Below, one piece after another: positions 5,697-5,744 of a DNA stretch of 5,744 nt. The notes under the pieces were generated by a model that was not told the DNA's origin, searched no databases, and saw nothing but the letters and a program-made list of their open reading frames with translations. Each line of letters begins with the position of its first letter. Position 1 is the stretch's first letter. The DNA comes from JAEHDI01 sp035455185 (GTDB lineage: Bacteria > Acidobacteriota > Terriglobia > Bryobacterales > Bryobacteraceae), in the NCBI GenBank assembly GCA_035455185.1, contig DATIFQ010000180.1, positions 1 to 5,744 on the forward strand. Direction: 5' to 3'. A program made the translations under genes and the position numbers.

Positions 5697-5744
5697 TTGC
5701 GACGTCATGCACTGTTGATCCTGGCTGCGCTTGCCGGGTTGAGC
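5697..5744 (+). CDS. Start of a secreted protein (partial, runs off right edge)
   Basis: The first 16 codons from a TTG at 5697 read MRRHALLILAALAGLS: two arginines, a histidine, then an unbroken hydrophobic core, which is the start of a Sec signal peptide or an N-terminal membrane anchor. The only ATG nearby in another frame (5707) meets a stop after three codons, so the TTG behind the strong Shine-Dalgarno sequence is the best start. The gene lies 45 bases after the hydrolase stop on the same strand and may belong to the same transcription unit. Nothing can be said of its function from this fragment. Confidence 0.65.
   Translation, partial: MRRHALLILAALAGLS

Noticed and set aside
5238..5708. 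Minus-strand open frame of 156 codons crossing the end of the hydrolase gene
   Set aside because: Antisense to the conserved C-terminal domain of the hydrolase and overlapping the start of the right-edge gene; no independent coding evidence.

Overview
The window is a GC-rich stretch of bacterial chromosome with three complete genes and two genes cut by the window edges. Both partial genes are well supported, although short or edge-open frames like these are easily missed. All five predicted proteins start with an export signal: two Tat-type, three Sec-type. The organism is best guessed as an acidobacterium of the Solibacter/Bryobacterales type. This rests on GC-rich codon use, Tat-tagged sugar-type TIM-barrel enzymes, a CocE-type secreted hydrolase, and -10-like boxes lying almost on the start codons. 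It is inference only, as no marker gene is present.

Layout: (1) Bases 1-1291, minus strand: the first 430 residues of a large secreted protein that runs off the left edge. It has a beta-rich N-terminal region and then a His-rich stretch suggestive of a PHP-like metal site. (2) Bases 1292-1380: an 89-base divergent promoter region. (3) Bases 1381-2763, plus strand: a Tat-exported enolase-superfamily protein (mandelate racemase/galactonate dehydratase-like). (4) Bases 2777-3739: a Tat-tagged DHDPS/NAL (DapA-like) family protein, 13 bases downstream and therefore almost certainly co-transcribed. (5) Bases 3789-5651: a secreted CocE/NonD hydrolase with the active site of alpha-amino acid ester hydrolases. 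It has its own -10-like box at its start. (6) Bases 5697-5744: the first 16 codons of another secreted protein, starting at TTG behind a strong Shine-Dalgarno sequence.

Working model (inference): the enolase-family protein and the DapA-like protein look like the dehydratase plus aldolase/lyase steps of a sugar-acid pathway, but both carry export signals, so this chemistry would take place outside the cytoplasm. The DapA-like protein keeps the Schiff-base lysine but lacks the usual catalytic tyrosine and the GTTGE motif, so its reaction is not the textbook one. The ester hydrolase and the left-edge protein could supply or process related extracellular substrates; nothing in the sequence names the substrate. 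No RNA gene, CRISPR array, insertion sequence or phage feature was seen.
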